Shown piece by piece: positions 63,628-64,000 of a stretch of DNA of 64,000 nucleotides (the first letter of the stretch is position 1; every line of letters begins with the position of its first letter). Position numbers and translations under genes: made by a program. The stretch spans positions 147,051 through 211,050 of the forward strand of contig NZ_BAABJX010000032.1 of NCBI RefSeq assembly GCF_039543525.1. The letters run 5' to 3'. Source of the DNA: Algivirga pacifica (GTDB lineage Bacteria > Bacteroidota > Bacteroidia > Cytophagales > Flammeovirgaceae). The notes beneath the pieces are model-generated. The model saw only the letters and a program-made list of their open reading frames with translations, searched no databases and was not told where the DNA came from.

Positions 63628-63656
63628 GGATACCTCAGGAGGGGTATCCTTTTTTT
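63628..63656 (+). terminator. Terminator of the imelysin-HTTM-TonB operon
   Basis: ggatacc (63628-63634) pairs with ggtatcc (63643-63649) and is followed by seven T. It lies 70 bases after the receptor stop. Confidence 0.85.
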
Positions 63657-63685
63657 ATGATTACCTACCTAAACTACCCGACACT

Positions 63686-63722
63686 GGTCGTAGCGTTCCG
63701 CACGTCATGTAATGATACGACC
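63686..63722. repeat. Hairpin in ACTGGTC context
   Basis: ggtcgta (63686-63692) pairs with tacgacc (63716-63722), preceded by gacactggtc, the word that also precedes the hairpin at 547. The loop is longer than in the other copies and holds the small hairpin-like gcgttccgc. Confidence 0.6.
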
Positions 63723-63738
63723 TAAAAGCGCTTTCGGC

Positions 63739-63843
63739 GAGCATCCACGCTCGGGTGGTAGGAATGGGAGATAGAGGTTGGTGATGGATTGATAGATCGA
63801 ATAAAAAATCGCCGTGTTTCGTAAAGTGACGGGATAAATCGCA
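63739..63843. repeat. Right copy of the window-end repeat
   Basis: Direct copy of 1-90, with gagcatccacgctcgggtgg, then an extra segment of about 18 bases, then the shared gttggtgatggattgatag and gtttcgtaaagtgacggga. The terminal hairpin of the left copy has decayed here (ggataaatcgc). Confidence 0.85.
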
Positions 63844-63889
63844 CCTTAGTTCTGCTTGTTAAAACCCTCCATAACTATCTCTAGATGTT

Positions 63890-63936
63890 AAATCGTTGAG
63901 GCTCGCTGTGCTCGCTAGTTGAATCGTTGATTTGTT
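63890..63936. repeat. GTTGA-type hairpin chain
   Basis: The linker words tcgttgaggctcgctgtgct and agttgaatcgttgattt repeat. It directly precedes the group II intron end. Confidence 0.6.
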
Positions 63937-63939
63937 TTG

Positions 63940-64000
63940 ATCGAGTAGGGTAAAGTTAGGGACTCTCCCTAACTTCATCCCTCTCACAGAACCGTGCGTA
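63940..64000 (-). mobile_element. 3' end of a group II intron (domains V-VI), cut by the window edge
   Basis: Read on the minus strand, the sequence starts with the 3' half of domain V (gcacggttctgtgagaggg). Domain VI follows, whose stem aagttaggga/tccctaactt closes on a gag loop. It ends with ccctactcgat, where the intron 3' end is expected. GAG pairs with CTC and GGG with CCC, leaving an unpaired TA whose A, seven bases from the end, fits the branch-point adenosine. The exon junction would be between 63940 and 63939. The rest of the intron, and any reverse transcriptase, lies beyond the window. Confidence 0.85.

Overview
The window is chromosomal DNA from a member of the Bacteroidota, most likely a gliding, Cytophagales/Flammeovirgaceae-type marine bacterium. 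The sequence-based reasons are type IX secretion (T9SS) proteins (PorP/SprF, a PorE-like OmpA protein, type A and type B C-terminal sorting domains), a single-chain PurL, a TonB receptor with an N-terminal carboxypeptidase-regulatory domain, a promoter of the Bacteroidota form (TTG, 19 bp, TAnnTTTG), and weak or absent Shine-Dalgarno sequences. The genus is not determined. Thirty-six protein genes are supported; no tRNA, rRNA or CRISPR array was seen.

Layout. 1-738 is non-coding and full of hairpins. 739-16783 holds housekeeping genes: purL, a metallophosphoesterase lipoprotein with a small secreted partner, a TPR-SpoIIE phosphatase, lpxK, sucC, topA and gltA. 17192-22397 is a run of four exported proteins of unknown function, ending in a leucine-rich-repeat protein. 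22549-28342 has hisI, a SelW-like protein, a dicluster ferredoxin divergent from an acyl-CoA reductase, a large TPR protein and a small AT-rich membrane protein. 28935-31484 carries fabI, ruvC and a metal ABC permease on the minus strand. 31975-52113 is a long minus-strand surface/secretion region: a second SpoIIE phosphatase, a 1544-aa PorE-like OmpA protein, PorP/SprF, a 2878-aa HYR-repeat adhesin with a type B sorting domain, and an outer-membrane pair containing a helix-hairpin-helix protein. 52458-58220 has a T9SS type A cargo protein, a Cache/PAS histidine kinase, a YdeI-like protein and a 44-codon gene. 58560-63557 is an imelysin lipoprotein, an HTTM (vitamin K-carboxylase-like) membrane protein and a FecA-like TonB receptor, probably one metal-uptake operon. 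The right edge is the 3' end of a group II intron on the minus strand.

How the genes work together. The clearest functional unit is adhesin, PorP/SprF and PorE-like protein: the giant adhesin is probably exported by T9SS through its type B domain with the help of the adjacent PorP/SprF, and the PorE-like protein would tie the machinery to peptidoglycan. The second unit is imelysin, HTTM and TonB receptor, where a carboxylase-like enzyme sits inside what looks like an iron or metal acquisition operon.

The intergenic DNA is unusually structured. Several families of short palindromes keep a fixed loop (TCCT/AGGA, CC/GG, TGAA, TTC, GACG/CGTC) while their stems differ. There are also hairpins built from simple repeated words, GTTGA-linked hairpin chains, a nested cruciform, a 56-bp loopless perfect palindrome and a 7-bp tandem array. 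These elements are the least explained part of the window.
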